From CAVYXK01 sp963772445 (GTDB lineage Bacteria > Pseudomonadota > Alphaproteobacteria > Acetobacterales > Acetobacteraceae): 64,000 bases of DNA. A program made the position numbers and the translations under genes. The notes under the pieces were generated by a model. That model was not told the DNA's origin and made no database searches. It worked only from the letters and a program-made list of their open reading frames with translations. Below are positions 26,158 through 35,710 of the stretch, in pieces (the stretch's first letter is position 1; every line of letters begins with the position of its first letter). Where the stretch lies: NCBI GenBank assembly GCA_963772445.1, contig CAVYXK010000017.1:682001-746000 (forward strand), in the 5' to 3' direction.

Positions 26158-27823
26158 CCCGCATTTCTCACAGACTCCAGGCAAAATCGAACTGGTGCCG
26201 TAACGTAATCGTGCTCCCGGCCAATTTGCCCGCTGCCGATCGTGTAGCCGCGTAGCGACTGATTTTGCGCGCGCGCCGCGTCGCGCCGCACCAGGCAGCG
26301 TTGCACGGGAGAGCGTATCGGACTATGCGCTGTCTGCTTCGTATCAGGCGGCAGCAGCCGCCGCGGTAAGCGCGGCGTGAGCGGCAGCGAACTCGCCCTG
26401 GTAGGGACAGGCCGAAGCCATCGCTACCTTGACCCGCCGCACGCTGATCCGCACCAACGCCCCCAATTTGAGCAGTTTAAGTCGTATCGTCCCGCAGGTG
26501 GCAGCAGCAAACTGTGTGTCCGCCAGCCCGATCCGGCGCAGCGCGCACAGCAGTACATAGGCCAGCGAGGCGAACCACAGGCGCAACTGATTGGCTCGCA
26601 TGGTCGCCGTGGACGTGCGATCGGCGAACAGGTCGAGCTGGCACTCCTTGATCCGGTTCTCCATCTCACCGCGCGCACAATAGATCGTCTCGTAGAGATA
26701 CCGCGCCGCCGCCTCGCCGCGCTTAAGCGAGGTCACCACGAAGCGGGGATTGGCCTCGTCCTGGGTCCATTCGGCCTTCGCCACCACTCGCCGCCGGCGG
26801 CTCCAGCTCTTCAGCGTGGACCAGCGGAAATCCTTGAAGCGACGCGCCGGTTTGCCGGTCTGCTTGGCCTCGGCCTGCGCCGCCGTCAACTCGGCTTTGA
26901 TCTGCGCCACCAGCCGCTCGTTGCGCGCCAGGCCGAACAGGTAGTCCGCCCGATTGGCCTCGCACCACGCCATCAGTTCTTCGCGGGCGAAACCAGAGTC
27001 CGCCCGCAGCAGGATTCGTGTCTTCGGCCAGCGCGCCCGGATCTGGGCAACGATCCGTGATACCTCCTCAACCGCCCCGGCCGAGCCGTCGATGTCGGAC
27101 TGCCGCAGCTTCGCCGCCAGCAGGTGTCGGCCGCAGAACACGTAAAGCGGCAGATAGCAGTAGCAGTCGTAATAGCCGTGGAAGAACCGACCTTCCTGAT
27201 GTCCGTGCAGCGGATCATCGGTGGCGTCGAGATCGAGGATGATCTGCTTCGGCGGTTCGGCATGCGCGTCTAGGAACATATCGACGAACAGCCGCTCGAT
27301 CGACGCCGTATCGGCGCTGATCTTGGCATAGCGGGAGGGCTCCGGCTGGCCCAGCTCCAGCCGGTTCAGCGTCGATTTGCCGGCCAGCGGCGCGCAGTCC
27401 GACCGGCGCGCCTCCAGCTTGCCGGCCAGCACCGCCAGCACCGGATCGTGGCGGAGCTGGTCGTGGTCGATCAGGTCTTCGTAGCCGAGCGCGATGCCGA
27501 TGATCCGCTGGCTGACCAGGGTCGCCACATCGTGCTCGACGAAGGCTGGGTTGCGGGCGTCCTGGAAACACGCGGCAAACCGCCGGGTCAGGCCAATCAC
27601 CTGGTCGGTCGCGCCGAGCAGCAGCGCCCCGGCATCCGAGGTCAGCGTTCCGCCGTCGAAGCCGGCCACCACTGCGCGGCCTTCTACAGGTGCAAAGGCG
27701 AACAGCTCTGCGCTACACTCTGTCTGCATCGGGGAAATCCTCCGTTCCACGAAAAACTTTGTTGGCACGATGATTTTCGCTGATTCGGAGCCCCGATGCA
27801 CCTGATTCGGTGAGAAATGCGGG
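26158..27823 (-). mobile_element. IS1380-family element, copy 1 (1,666 bp)
   Basis: Terminal inverted repeats CCCGCATTTCTCAC / GTGAGAAATGCGGG, flanked by the 4-bp duplication CTAG (26154-26157 and 27824-27827). The element appears identical in sequence to copy 2 at 30456-32121. Confidence 0.9.
26344..27729 (-). CDS. IS1380-family transposase, copy 1
   Basis: 461 residues from the ATG at 27729 (MQTECSAELFAFAPVEGRAV); an earlier in-frame start at 27801 lies almost at the inverted repeat. DDE residues: FDGGTLTSDAGALLL, LDLDATDDPLHGHQEG, LRADSGFAREELMAWCE, and the C-terminal RGEMENRIKECQLDLFADRT with the catalytic Glu. Intact. The Ala-rich tail is the natural end. Confidence 0.9.
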   Translation of the reverse strand: MQTECSAELFAFAPVEGRAVVAGFDGGTLTSDAGALLLGATDQVIGLTRRFAACFQDARNPAFVEHDVATLVSQRIIGIALGYEDLIDHDQLRHDPVLAVLAGKLEARRSDCAPLAGKSTLNRLELGQPEPSRYAKISADTASIERLFVDMFLDAHAEPPKQIILDLDATDDPLHGHQEGRFFHGYYDCYCYLPLYVFCGRHLLAAKLRQSDIDGSAGAVEEVSRIVAQIRARWPKTRILLRADSGFAREELMAWCEANRADYLFGLARNERLVAQIKAELTAAQAEAKQTGKPARRFKDFRWSTLKSWSRRRRVVAKAEWTQDEANPRFVVTSLKRGEAAARYLYETIYCARGEMENRIKECQLDLFADRTSTATMRANQLRLWFASLAYVLLCALRRIGLADTQFAAATCGTIRLKLLKLGALVRISVRRVKVAMASACPYQGEFAAAHAALTAAAAAA

Positions 27824-28018
27824 CTAGGGTGACCGCCTCCATAGCTTTCCCGCGCGGCGGGCCCGGACGACCCGGGTGCGGCGCAGGCAAGACCAGCATG
27901 GTGCCGGCGTTGCCTTGCTGTCAGGCGTACACCTTATCAGGATGTTCGAAGCTGTCCACCGAACGCGCCCCGCCGGTTGGGGAATGGTCGCGGTGAGTAT
28001 TGGTGGCGGTGTCCGCCA

Positions 28019-28384
28019 CTATGCGGGCGGCGAGTCAAGAAAGACATATAGGGCGGCGATCTTCCCATCTCGGACGATAATGACATCGAGCCCTGTGTAG
28101 CGCGGCGGCTCGCCGGGCGGCCCGGAGCCCCATGCGAGGCGCCCGCCGTCTTGAACGGCCTGTGGCCGGCGATGTGGCGTGTAGACGAAGCTCGGATGAC
28201 TGGCGCGCAACTCACCGGCGACCTGATCGAGTGCCGCGTGGCCGTCATAACGGCCGATGGGAAGAAGAACCGTACAGTCTTCGGTGTATAGTTTTTCGAT
28301 GGCGGCGCGTCGGCGCGTTGGATCGCCCTCGCCAAAGACCTCCTGCAGATTGCGCAGCAAGAGCGTTTCGATGATGTCCGACAT
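28019..28384 (-). CDS. NTF2-like / SnoaL-domain protein
   Basis: 121 residues from the ATG at 28384 (an in-frame ATG at 28423 is possible). The sequence LYTEDCTVLLPIGRYDGHAA, then VYTPHRRPQAVQDGGRLAWG and DVIIVRDGKIAALYVFLD is a standard SnoaL-like domain; the last strand matches the dimer face of the family. It lies in the same direction as the SDR gene, 75 bp downstream, so the two probably form an operon. Confidence 0.75.
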   Translation of the reverse strand: MSDIIETLLLRNLQEVFGEGDPTRRRAAIEKLYTEDCTVLLPIGRYDGHAALDQVAGELRASHPSFVYTPHRRPQAVQDGGRLAWGSGPPGEPPRYTGLDVIIVRDGKIAALYVFLDSPPA

Positions 28385-28459
28385 GACCGTGTCCCTGTTC
28401 CGAAAATTGAGGCGCCGAGCCACGAGCGCCGTGCGCAGACGCTGACCCGGCGCGATGCT

Positions 28460-29215
28460 TCAGACTTGCGCCTGGCCGCCGTCTACGAAGAGCTCGGCGC
28501 CGACCACGAAGCTGGCGTCATCGGAAGCCAGAAAGGCAACCGCCTTGGCGATCTCGTCCGGGTCCGCGACGCGGCCGATCGGCACCTGGGCCGCCATGTA
28601 GTCGAGAAGGCCCTGCTGCTGGGCGACGTCAGGACCGGCGAGGCCGACCAGGCCAGGCGTCTTCACAGGGCCGGGGCTGACGACGTTGACGCGGATGCCG
28701 CGCTCCTTGAGGTCGAGTGTCCAACTGCGCGCGAGATTGCGTACCGCCGCCTTGGAGGCGCCGTAGATGCTGAAAGCGGCCGTGCCCGTCGTACCAGCCG
28801 TGGACCCCATCAAAATCACCGCCGCGCCGTCACGCAACAGGGGAAGCGCCTTCTGCACCGTGAAGATCACGCCCTTCACGTTGCGGCCGAACGTATCCTC
28901 GTACTGCTCTTCGGTGATGGCGCCGAGCGGCAGCATCGAGCCGCCACCAGCATTCGTGAACAGGACATCGATCTGCGAATGCTTCTGCTGGACCGCGTCA
29001 TAGAGGCGGTCGATGTCGCCGAGCTTCGATATGTCGGCACGCACGCCGCTCACCTTGCCACCGATCCCCTTGACCGCCGCGTCCAACTCTTCCTGCCGGC
29101 GGCCGGTGATGAAGACGGATGCGCCTTCGGCCGCGAAATGCTTGGCGGTGGCGAGGCCAATACCACTCGTGCCGCCGGTCACGACCACAACCTTGTTCTC
29201 GAACTTACCACTCAT
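28460..29215 (-). CDS. short-chain dehydrogenase/reductase
   Basis: 251 residues; ATG at 29215 behind GAGGAGACAGAC. Classical SDR: nucleotide-binding TGGTSGIG (residues 13-20), NAG at 88-90, and the catalytic Ser138, Tyr151 and Lys155 (YGASK). It uses NAD(P)H to oxidise or reduce a carbonyl/alcohol; the substrate is not determinable. Divergent from a LysR gene, a common pairing in which the regulator controls the SDR in response to a reactive or aromatic compound. Confidence 0.85.
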   Translation of the reverse strand: MSGKFENKVVVVTGGTSGIGLATAKHFAAEGASVFITGRRQEELDAAVKGIGGKVSGVRADISKLGDIDRLYDAVQQKHSQIDVLFTNAGGGSMLPLGAITEEQYEDTFGRNVKGVIFTVQKALPLLRDGAAVILMGSTAGTTGTAAFSIYGASKAAVRNLARSWTLDLKERGIRVNVVSPGPVKTPGLVGLAGPDVAQQQGLLDYMAAQVPIGRVADPDEIAKAVAFLASDDASFVVGAELFVDGGQAQV

Positions 29216-29331
29216 TGTCTGTCTCCTCGATCCATACGGCGGATTGCCCGCCGCGTGGGAAAGAGGATATTCATGGGACACTGGGCGCGGTAGAGATCAA
29301 GACTGAGCTTCAGCGTTCCCTGAATGAGACG

Positions 29332-30240
29332 ATGATGGCGCCCGACCTCAACGACTACGCCCTGTTCGCCGAGGTGGTGACCCATGGCGGTTTCGCCGCC
29401 GCTGGACGCGCGATGCGGGCGCCGAAATCGACGCTGAGCCGCCGGATCGGCAGCCTGGAGGCGCGTCTCGGCGTGCGCCTGATCGAGCGCTCTACGCGCC
29501 GTTTCCGGGTGACCGAGATTGGGCAGGCCTTCTACGAGCGCTGCCGCGTGATCATGATGGACGTGCAGCAGGCCCACGCCATCGTGTCCGAGGCGCTTGG
29601 TGAGCCACGCGGCGTCGTCCGCTGTAGCTGCCCGTTGGGCCTGGTCGAAGCGCTTTCGCCAATCTTCTGCAGCTTCATGCGGACGTTCCCAAAGGCGAAG
29701 TTGCAGGTTGTGGCTATCGATCGGCCGGTTGGTTTGATCGACGAGCGAATAGATGTCGCGATCCGCGTCCGCGCGACGCTTGAGACCGACGCTGCCCTGA
29801 CCATGCGGAGCTTGGGCCGATCCACCCGGATCCTGGTCGCCGCGCCGGCTCTGGCTGCCTCATGCGCCGGCGGCGATGTGGCGGCGCTGTCTGATCTGCC
29901 GACTCTGGCCACCACCGATCAGATGGGCGAGATCACCTGGGCGTTCTCCGGGCCAGATGGCGCGCAACGCACGGTCCGCCACGAACCTCGCTTGACTTGC
30001 GTTGATTTCCTCGCCCTTCGCGATGCGGCGGTTGCCGGGCTCGGGGTGGCGCTCCTGCCGGAACATACCTGCCGAAGCGAGCTGGCGAAGGGGAGCTTGG
30101 TCCATGTCTTCCCGCAATGGGATACCGAGGACGGAATCGTTCACCTCGTTTTCACAACGCGCCGCGGCCTGCCGCCAGTCGTTCGCGCCTTCATCGATCA
30201 TCTGGCGGGGGCCTTCCGGCTCGGGAAGGTCGTGAGCTGA
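29332..30240 (+). CDS. LysR-family transcriptional regulator
   Basis: 302 residues from the tandem ATG ATG at 29332/29335. N-terminal winged HTH: DLNDYALFAEVVTHGGFAAA and RAMRAPKSTLSRRIGSLEAR (residues about 5-45). The C-terminal periplasmic-binding-like effector domain follows, with VRCSCPLGLVEALSPIFCSF. The N-terminal type belongs to the CrgA/DmlR-like group. Divergent from the SDR with a 116-bp shared region, the likely regulatory target. Confidence 0.85.
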   Translation: MMAPDLNDYALFAEVVTHGGFAAAGRAMRAPKSTLSRRIGSLEARLGVRLIERSTRRFRVTEIGQAFYERCRVIMMDVQQAHAIVSEALGEPRGVVRCSCPLGLVEALSPIFCSFMRTFPKAKLQVVAIDRPVGLIDERIDVAIRVRATLETDAALTMRSLGRSTRILVAAPALAASCAGGDVAALSDLPTLATTDQMGEITWAFSGPDGAQRTVRHEPRLTCVDFLALRDAAVAGLGVALLPEHTCRSELAKGSLVHVFPQWDTEDGIVHLVFTTRRGLPPVVRAFIDHLAGAFRLGKVVS

Positions 30241-30451
30241 AGAGACCGCTCAGCAGCGGCCGGAATGGGTGGACTCCGGTCGGTCCGTTTCTCGGGAACT
30301 GATCCGGAAATCGGCCATTCGTCTAGTGGTTTGGTGTGGCCGAAAACGGAATTGACCGCTTTCGAGCTCGCAATGCCGCAAAGCGGACGCTGGCGTCGGT
30401 AGGCGGCCTCCGCAGCTAGCGTGAAGGGTTCCGGACGCCGGCGGCGAGGAG
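30241..30451. other. intergenic, no gene seen
   Basis: Separates the LysR gene from the second IS1380 copy. I see no open frame of note and no clear terminator. Confidence 0.4.
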
Positions 30452-30455
30452 TTAG

Positions 30456-32121
30456 CCCGCATTTCTCACAGACTCCAGGCAAAATCGAACTGGTGCCGTA
30501 ACGTAATCGTGCTCCCGGCCAATTTGCCCGCTGCCGATCGTGTAGCCGCGTAGCGACTGATTTTGCGCGCGCGCCGCGTCGCGCCGCACCAGGCAGCGTT
30601 GCACGGGAGAGCGTATCGGACTATGCGCTGTCTGCTTCGTATCAGGCGGCAGCAGCCGCCGCGGTAAGCGCGGCGTGAGCGGCAGCGAACTCGCCCTGGT
30701 AGGGACAGGCCGAAGCCATCGCTACCTTGACCCGCCGCACGCTGATCCGCACCAACGCCCCCAATTTGAGCAGTTTAAGTCGTATCGTCCCGCAGGTGGC
30801 AGCAGCAAACTGTGTGTCCGCCAGCCCGATCCGGCGCAGCGCGCACAGCAGTACATAGGCCAGCGAGGCGAACCACAGGCGCAACTGATTGGCTCGCATG
30901 GTCGCCGTGGACGTGCGATCGGCGAACAGGTCGAGCTGGCACTCCTTGATCCGGTTCTCCATCTCACCGCGCGCACAATAGATCGTCTCGTAGAGATACC
31001 GCGCCGCCGCCTCGCCGCGCTTAAGCGAGGTCACCACGAAGCGGGGATTGGCCTCGTCCTGGGTCCATTCGGCCTTCGCCACCACTCGCCGCCGGCGGCT
31101 CCAGCTCTTCAGCGTGGACCAGCGGAAATCCTTGAAGCGACGCGCCGGTTTGCCGGTCTGCTTGGCCTCGGCCTGCGCCGCCGTCAACTCGGCTTTGATC
31201 TGCGCCACCAGCCGCTCGTTGCGCGCCAGGCCGAACAGGTAGTCCGCCCGATTGGCCTCGCACCACGCCATCAGTTCTTCGCGGGCGAAACCAGAGTCCG
31301 CCCGCAGCAGGATTCGTGTCTTCGGCCAGCGCGCCCGGATCTGGGCAACGATCCGTGATACCTCCTCAACCGCCCCGGCCGAGCCGTCGATGTCGGACTG
31401 CCGCAGCTTCGCCGCCAGCAGGTGTCGGCCGCAGAACACGTAAAGCGGCAGATAGCAGTAGCAGTCGTAATAGCCGTGGAAGAACCGACCTTCCTGATGT
31501 CCGTGCAGCGGATCATCGGTGGCGTCGAGATCGAGGATGATCTGCTTCGGCGGTTCGGCATGCGCGTCTAGGAACATATCGACGAACAGCCGCTCGATCG
31601 ACGCCGTATCGGCGCTGATCTTGGCATAGCGGGAGGGCTCCGGCTGGCCCAGCTCCAGCCGGTTCAGCGTCGATTTGCCGGCCAGCGGCGCGCAGTCCGA
31701 CCGGCGCGCCTCCAGCTTGCCGGCCAGCACCGCCAGCACCGGATCGTGGCGGAGCTGGTCGTGGTCGATCAGGTCTTCGTAGCCGAGCGCGATGCCGATG
31801 ATCCGCTGGCTGACCAGGGTCGCCACATCGTGCTCGACGAAGGCTGGGTTGCGGGCGTCCTGGAAACACGCGGCAAACCGCCGGGTCAGGCCAATCACCT
31901 GGTCGGTCGCGCCGAGCAGCAGCGCCCCGGCATCCGAGGTCAGCGTTCCGCCGTCGAAGCCGGCCACCACTGCGCGGCCTTCTACAGGTGCAAAGGCGAA
32001 CAGCTCTGCGCTACACTCTGTCTGCATCGGGGAAATCCTCCGTTCCACGAAAAACTTTGTTGGCACGATGATTTTCGCTGATTCGGAGCCCCGATGCACC
32101 TGATTCGGTGAGAAATGCGGG
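30456..32121 (-). mobile_element. IS1380-family element, copy 2 (1,666 bp)
   Basis: Same ends as copy 1; flanked by TTAG at 30452-30455 and 32122-32125. As each copy has its own matched duplication, they inserted independently. Confidence 0.9.
30642..32027 (-). CDS. IS1380-family transposase, copy 2
   Basis: 461 residues, identical to copy 1. Intact and presumably active, given the lack of any divergence between copies. Confidence 0.9.
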   Translation of the reverse strand: MQTECSAELFAFAPVEGRAVVAGFDGGTLTSDAGALLLGATDQVIGLTRRFAACFQDARNPAFVEHDVATLVSQRIIGIALGYEDLIDHDQLRHDPVLAVLAGKLEARRSDCAPLAGKSTLNRLELGQPEPSRYAKISADTASIERLFVDMFLDAHAEPPKQIILDLDATDDPLHGHQEGRFFHGYYDCYCYLPLYVFCGRHLLAAKLRQSDIDGSAGAVEEVSRIVAQIRARWPKTRILLRADSGFAREELMAWCEANRADYLFGLARNERLVAQIKAELTAAQAEAKQTGKPARRFKDFRWSTLKSWSRRRRVVAKAEWTQDEANPRFVVTSLKRGEAAARYLYETIYCARGEMENRIKECQLDLFADRTSTATMRANQLRLWFASLAYVLLCALRRIGLADTQFAAATCGTIRLKLLKLGALVRISVRRVKVAMASACPYQGEFAAAHAALTAAAAAA

Positions 32122-32125
32122 TTAG

Positions 32126-32365
32126 CCACTGGCACGGGCCGGCGTCTGGAAGCCCCCGAAGAACGAACCCGCGGGGGCCTGAGGGGGCGGGTTTAGCGTA
32201 CGCGCTATGGGGATTTGGCAGCAGCAGCGTGTGCTGGCGGGTGAGCACGACCGCCGTTGATGCCTTTGATTGGGCGACTGGGAGGAGGTAGCGGGTGGGA
32301 CTGACGATCGAGGTGGAGGTCGAGCACGGCCATAATATGTGTGTTTGGGTGGCAGTCGTGCCCAG
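32126..32365. other. intergenic, no gene seen
   Basis: Between two mobile elements. It contains a short hairpin (cccgcgggggcctgagggggcggg around 32170-32192 in part) and A/T-richer stretches, but nothing I can name. Confidence 0.35.
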
Positions 32366-33022
32366 CTAGCCTGGATTTCCACGGACCGGAAATCGCCTAA
32401 CACGACAGGTTTCACATGCTAGTGGATCAGGCGGAGCGAACGGCCTTGCCACCATGGCACCAGGACGGGTTGGTCGATGAGTTCGGAGGCGAGTACCGAT
32501 TGGAAGATGGGCGCGACGGTGGAAGCGCACTGTGACCTCGTCAGTGGCGATGGCGACGTTTGCCGGCATGTCGATCAAATCGCGGAAGATACGGCGGGCT
32601 TGGGCATCATCGTAGCCTCGCATGCGTCGGGCCATCAACCGGTAGAGGGCGCTGGCGAGGACGAGGAGCGCCATGTCGAAATCAACCTTGAAGCCGACTG
32701 AAGAGGAGAGCGCGTCGATGTGGAAGAAGCGTACGGCATCGGCGAGCGCATTTTCGATCAGCATGCGCTTGGCATAGCGAGTGATGAGGTTGCGGGCGCT
32801 GGCATGCCTGTCGTTGGTGACAAGGATAGTGGGTTCATCGTGGCCGAGATCCTTGATGAACAGTTGTCGGTAGGTGCGTTCGCGAAGGCAGACCTTCTGC
32901 TCGAAGACTTGGGGTGTGCGATATTTGCGACTGGGCAGGTTGAGCGTGATGGTGCGCCACGCCGATGCTGCCAGCTCATAGACTTCGGCCAGCAGGCCTT
33001 TGGAGCGCCGGCGCAGCGTCAT
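32366..33022 (-). pseudogene. DDE transposase, C-terminal part
   Basis: 218 residues from an internal ATG; the frame is open upstream to the inverted repeat (LGLDRLDAAGITFMTLRRRS). Visible: EPTILVTNDRHASARNLITR, then YAKRMLIENALADAVRFFHI with the catalytic Glu, typical of large DDE transposases. The N-terminal half with the first catalytic Asp is deleted. The stop codon is inside the terminal repeat. Confidence 0.65.
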
Positions 33023-33092
33023 AAAGGTGATCCCGGCGGCATCCAGCCGGTCGAGCCCTAGGCGGGCTCGGCTCCGTGGAAATCCAGGCTAG
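32366..33092 (-). mobile_element. 727-bp deletion derivative of a DDE insertion sequence
   Basis: Perfect 20-bp inverted repeats at 32366-32385 and 33073-33092, beginning CTAGCCTGGATTTCC. If the outer CTAG is a target duplication the true IR is 16 bp. Only the C-terminal part of a transposase lies between them, so the element cannot move by itself. Confidence 0.75.
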
Positions 33093-33169
33093 ACAAGTGT
33101 TGTCGTGGCCGGTCGGGGACCAGCGGCAGGCGAGTTTGGCGCAACAGCGTAGCAAGGCAGCTATGATGG

Positions 33170-34386
33170 TCATGAGGTGTCGATCCTGGCAGCGACCGGC
33201 GGCGCCGACGGGCGGTAGTTCGGTTGGCCACCTCGCTCGAAGGTTTCGATGATAATCATACGTCCACCACAGCAGGGGCATGGGTGCGCGAGCACGTTTG
33301 ATTCTCCAGAGTCGGCAGGAGCTTGCTTATCGGTCGCGGCGTTGGGTGCGGCGACGGCCAGCAGTTCGCGAGCGCGCGCGATGGTCTCGGCACGGCAACC
33401 GTTGGCGAAGAGCCCGTAATGGCGGATGCGATGAAAGCCGGTGGGCAGGACGTGGATGAGGAAGCGGCGGATGAACTCGGCGACATCGAGCGTCATGGTG
33501 GTATACCGGCCGGGCCCGGTGATCCGATAATCCTTGACCTTGAATGTCACGCCGGTCTCGTCGGCTGCGATCAGCCGGCTGTTGGAGATGGCGACCCTGT
33601 GGGTGTAGCGCGAGAGGTAGGCGAGCACGGCCTCGGGGCCGGCGAACGGGCGCTTGCTGTAGACGAACCACTTGGTTTTCCGCAGCGGTGCCAGGGCTGC
33701 GGCGAAGGCGTCGCGCTGGGCGAGACGGGCCTGATCGCCGAAGGACCGTAGTTGGCCGGCCGCGTGCGCAGCGATCAGTTTCTCCAGCATCAGGCGTCGG
33801 AACAACTTCGAGAGGACGAGGACGGGCAGAAAAATCTGGGGCGGCACGCGATCCAGCGTTGGCCATCGGACGAGATGCCGCCGCCGGGCACGATCATGTG
33901 CACGTGCGGGTGATGCGTCATGGCCGAGCCCCAGGTGTGCAGCACCGCGGTGATGCCGATATTGGCGCCCAGATGCTTGGGATCGGCGGCGATCGCCTGC
34001 ATGGTCTCGGCCGAGGCTTTGAATAGCAGGTCATAGACCACTGCCTTGTTGTGATAGGCGATGTCAGCGATCGGGCCTGGCAGCGTGAAGACCAGGTGGA
34101 AGTAAGGCACCGGCAGCAGCTCCGCCTCGCGCGCTTGCAGCCACTCCTTGGCTGCCGCTGCCTGGCATTTTGGACAGTGCCGATTCCGGCAGCTATTGTA
34201 AGCGACTGTGGTGTATGCACAGTCCTCACAGCGTGCGACGTGCCCGCCGAGAGCCGCGGTGCGGCAGTTTTCGATTGCACTCATCACCTTCAGTTGACCG
34301 AGACTCGCATGGCCGGCGTTGGCACGACGCCAGGCGGCTCCGTGGTCGCGGAAGATATCCGCGACCTCGAGAGCAGGGCGGGTCAC
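33170..34386 (-). pseudogene. IS91-family transposase, one frameshift
   Basis: N-terminal zinc-binding motif CEDCAYTTVAYNSCRNRHCP, then the HUH motif HHPHVHMIVPGGG, and after the frame change the catalytic tyrosine region AYLSRYTHRVAISNSRL. A C-terminal cysteine pair HPCPCCGGRM is also normal. The frame change sits in a run of five T (minus strand) near 33831-33836, between RPRFF and LPVLVLSK. Otherwise complete (about 400 residues). Confidence 0.8.
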
Positions 34387-34398
34387 GAGCGCCGCGCG

Positions 34399-35295
34399 TT
34401 ACGCCGGCGGCTGATCCCTCTTGGGACGCAGTGGTGCGAGCCGATCGAGCGGGCTGATGACGGCTCGGATGGTGGTGCTGGCGACGCGGGTGTAAAGCGC
34501 GGTGGTATCGAGCTTGGCGTGACCCAGGAGCGTTTGGATCACGCGGATGTCGACATTCTGCTCGAGCAGATGCGTGGCGAAGCTGTGCCTGAGCGTATGC
34601 GGCGTCACTCGCTTCTTGATCTCGGCCGTGTGGGCGGCCGCATGCACGATGCGGTTGAACTGCCGCGCTGTGAGATGATTGGTCGGGTCCTGGCCAGGGA
34701 AGAGCCAGATCCGTGGCCGCGCGATGCGATACCAATCGCGCAGCAGATCGAGCAGCTGCGGGGAAAGCATGGCAAACCGATCCTTGCGCCCCTTGCCCTG
34801 CTCGATCTTCAGCAGCATGCGTTTGGAGTCGACGTCCAAGACCTTCAAGGCCACCACCTCGGAGACCCGCAGACCAGCGCCATAGGCGGCACTCAGCGCC
34901 GCTTTGTACTTCGGCCCCGGCGCCGCCTCGAGCAGGCGCACGACTTCATCGGGGCTCAGAATGGCCGGGATCCTGCGCGGTTCGCGCACGACCGTGAGGT
35001 GCCCTGCCATGTCGGGCCGGTCGAGGGTTACGGTGAAGAAGAAGCGCAGGGCTGCTACTGCGGCATTGATGCTCGGCGGGCGTACGCCGGTTTGCGTCTG
35101 ATGCAGTTGGAAGCGGCGCAGGTCCTCCGCCGTTGCGGTGTCCGGCGAGCGATGAAGGAAGGCCGTGAAGGACCAGACCTGACGGATATAGTCGTTGCGC
35201 GTCTTCTCGATGAAGTTGCGCACCGTCATGTCCTCGATCATGCGCTGACGCAGCGGGCTGATGGGCTTCTTGCTCATCGGGGTGCTCCTCATCAT
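34399..35295 (-). CDS. tyrosine recombinase of the IS91-family element
   Basis: 298 residues. Core-binding SAM-like domain (residues about 25-110) and catalytic domain with Arg in AAYGAGLRVSEVVAL, HTLRHSFATHL (His-x2-Arg), and the C-terminal HAKLDTTALYTRVASTTI with the nucleophile Tyr. It ends 12 bp before the transposase start, so the two are one operon. In this subgroup the recombinase likely assists resolution or movement of the element. Confidence 0.85.
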   Translation of the reverse strand: MMRSTPMSKKPISPLRQRMIEDMTVRNFIEKTRNDYIRQVWSFTAFLHRSPDTATAEDLRRFQLHQTQTGVRPPSINAAVAALRFFFTVTLDRPDMAGHLTVVREPRRIPAILSPDEVVRLLEAAPGPKYKAALSAAYGAGLRVSEVVALKVLDVDSKRMLLKIEQGKGRKDRFAMLSPQLLDLLRDWYRIARPRIWLFPGQDPTNHLTARQFNRIVHAAAHTAEIKKRVTPHTLRHSFATHLLEQNVDIRVIQTLLGHAKLDTTALYTRVASTTIRAVISPLDRLAPLRPKRDQPPA

Positions 35296-35330
35296 GAGGT
35301 TGACAACACCCCGATCGTCGGCTCACGCCG

Positions 35331-35540
35331 CTTCCGTCACACTCCCTTCTTGGTCGTCATTCCGGCTCCGGCGCTACGCACAGCACCCTCCCGCGCAAGC
35401 GGGTTCGTTCTTCGACCAGTTCCTGCCGTGAACCGAATGTCCGATTTCAGCGCACTCAGTCCCGAAACCGGACAGGCTGCTTTCCACCCAAAGCGGTCAC
35501 CGGACGAGGCGGCCGGCATTACATCCGCGTTTAAAACCTT
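35331..35540. other. intergenic, no gene seen
   Basis: Non-coding stretch between the IS91-type element and SOS-box element copy B. No motif recognised. Confidence 0.35.
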
Positions 35541-35695
35541 TCTTTTGCAATGATACGGACAGACGATGACGGACCCGTTGACGGGCCGGCGATACAAAGC
35601 CACCGCGGCGAATGCGCCGCCCGCCTCACGCGCCGCGATCCACCCCACTCCGGCGCACCCCCTGAAAGTTTTCCTTGACATCGCCGGCGTTCTGT

Positions 35696-35710
35696 GTTCT
35701 TGTTATGTTC
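35696..35710 (+). promoter_or_regulatory. LexA (SOS) box, copy B
   Basis: GTTCTTGTTATGTTC, a perfect GTTC-N7-GTTC. It ends on the base before the ATG at 35711. A TTGACA hexamer is at 35675-35680, 15 bases upstream, exactly as in copy A. Confidence 0.65.

Larger units (their letters stand above)
33093..35330 (-). mobile_element. IS91-family element with tyrosine recombinase (approximate ends)
   Basis: A recombinase gene followed by a rolling-circle (HUH-type) transposase gene, the layout of one IS91 subgroup. The ends are not defined by inverted repeats in this family; limits given are the nearest neighbours. Confidence 0.7.

Noticed and set aside
26154..32125. A composite transposon formed by the two IS1380 copies
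   Set aside because: Each copy has its own matched 4-bp duplication (CTAG for copy 1, TTAG for copy 2) and the outer flanks do not match each other, so they inserted separately.
34399..35295. Phage or integron integrase
   Set aside because: The gene is tightly coupled to an IS91-family transposase and no phage genes, attC sites or gene cassettes are nearby.
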